From NCBI GenBank assembly GCA_031287815.1, contig JAITSM010000231.1:1-6779 (forward strand): DNA of 6,779 bases, in the 5' to 3' direction. The first letter of the stretch is position 1. Every line of letters starts with the position of its first letter. The notes beneath the pieces were generated by a model. It saw only the letters and a program-made list of their open reading frames with translations, was not told the DNA's origin and made no database searches. The stretch comes from Prevotellaceae bacterium. GTDB taxonomy: Bacteria > Bacteroidota > Bacteroidia > Bacteroidales > UBA932. Positions 6,057 through 6,779 of the stretch are shown here, piece by piece. The translations under genes and the position numbers were made by a program.

Positions 6057-6779
6057 TTACAGTTGGCGAACACAACGGATGGGAGCATGCGCAGGCGGGT
6101 AATTGGTGAGGCAGGCCTCGAAGCATCCGTCGTAATACTTATGCAGTCGCAATTGTTGGCACGTCCCGGCTTTGGTCCAGTAATTTCGGGTCGCGGTCGA
6201 CCCAGTAGTAGTAAGTTTATACCAGGTTGTTCCATTTGCGGTGACTCGCACACAATGTGCCGCAGCTTTGAAGCCATACACATCCGTCCCACCTTCTGCT
6301 GTTGGCCAGAAAACAGACCAGCAGTTAGGGTTAGGGTCTATGGTATTCATCAATTGCGTCCAAATTGCACTGGTAGGTACGTCCCAACTGCTTGGGCAAA
6401 CGGTGCCGCTGTTGGCAGCCGTTACGCCATAGATGTAGGTTGAGCAGTAAGAGGCATTATAAGCATAATCCGAACCGTTTCGGTAATCCAAATCCTGCGC
6501 AAAGTACCATTTGTCATCAGGCATTTGTACGATACGGTAAATTTTGCTATCGCGTGCATCCAGTATATACGCTTCCCAATTTTTTGCGCCGCTGGTGCGC
6601 TGCTGGCAAAGGTGCGTAGCGTCAATATGTAAATCGCTACCGGTATAAATACAAAAATCGCCCGGACATTCCGTTTTATCTCTGATAGTCGTAGGCGTAA
6701 TGGTCAATGCCGAAGTAGCGAGCGTCGTTCCGGTTACTATTTGCGTTGTTCCATTAGCGGCTATCAATGTAAATGGCGG
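6057..6779 (-). CDS. Surface protein with C-terminal FISUMP domain (N-terminus beyond window)
   Basis: The frame is open to the right window edge, giving 240 visible residues before the TAA at 6057-6059. The sequence starts PPFTLIAANGTTQIVTGTTL; the TTG at 6767 is internal, since the frame and the PPFT module continue past it. KTECPGDFCIYTGSDLHIDA follows, then a FISUMP (Fibrobacter succinogenes major paralogous) domain over about residues 70-240: DARDSKIYRIV, WYFAQDLDY, a GTVCPSSWDVPTSAIWTQLM block, VYGFKAAAHC and a terminal IRCVRQL matching the usual 'RCV' end. There are many cysteines, consistent with disulfides outside the cell. FISUMP proteins are thought to be surface or secreted, role poorly defined. 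No type IX sorting domain follows the FISUMP domain. It appears to be a relative of the left-edge protein. Confidence 0.82.
   Translation of the reverse strand, partial: PPFTLIAANGTTQIVTGTTLATSALTITPTTIRDKTECPGDFCIYTGSDLHIDATHLCQQRTSGAKNWEAYILDARDSKIYRIVQMPDDKWYFAQDLDYRNGSDYAYNASYCSTYIYGVTAANSGTVCPSSWDVPTSAIWTQLMNTIDPNPNCWSVFWPTAEGGTDVYGFKAAAHCVRVTANGTTWYKLTTTGSTATRNYWTKAGTCQQLRLHKYYDGCFEACLTNYPPAHAPIRCVRQL

Overview
The window looks like a chromosomal segment from a member of the Bacteroidota, probably Bacteroidales. The support is: promoter sequences of the Bacteroidota type (TAnnTTTG at -7, TTTG about 19 bp upstream), no Shine-Dalgarno sequences at the starts, a lipoprotein and an outer-membrane barrel with Bacteroidota-style signal peptides, surface proteins ending in a FISUMP domain, and AT-rich dispersed repeats of the 'AGTTAAAAGTT' kind between genes. 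The exact genus cannot be read from the sequence.

Layout. At the left edge (1-626, minus) is the N-terminal part of a large secreted surface protein. Its gene is open at the window border. Upstream of it lies a ~510-base gap (627-1139) that is the most unusual part of the window. It holds a consensus promoter on the minus strand (1052-1082), a highly folded transcribed leader of about 320-420 nt with a 42-bp interrupted hairpin, a possible 38-codon ORF inside that hairpin, and a pair of perfect 25-bp inverted repeats (685-709 and 1085-1109) bounding the whole cassette. Next is a three-gene minus-strand operon with gaps of 4 and 26 bases: a DUF4136-like lipoprotein (3015-3710), a small outer-membrane beta-barrel protein (2387-3010) and peptidase T (1140-2360). 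A divergent promoter region (3711-3791) separates it from a plus-strand YegS/diacylglycerol-kinase-like lipid kinase (3792-4664), whose mRNA would be nearly leaderless. The lipid kinase converges on a MalY/PatB-type cystathionine beta-lyase (4790-5962, minus). The 125 bases between them are almost wholly repeats, and these also supply the stop codons of both genes. At the right edge (6057-6779, minus) is the C-terminal part of a second surface protein with a FISUMP domain.

Functionally, the central genes are ordinary: envelope components, peptide breakdown, lipid phosphorylation and sulfur amino acid metabolism. The two truncated edge genes look like members of one family of cell-surface proteins, since both carry a PPFTx(n)NGTT module. 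The most promising candidate for something undescribed is the structured leader with its competing helices and embedded short ORF ahead of the left surface protein. It could be a cis-regulatory RNA, an independent small RNA, or a dispersed mobile-type element.
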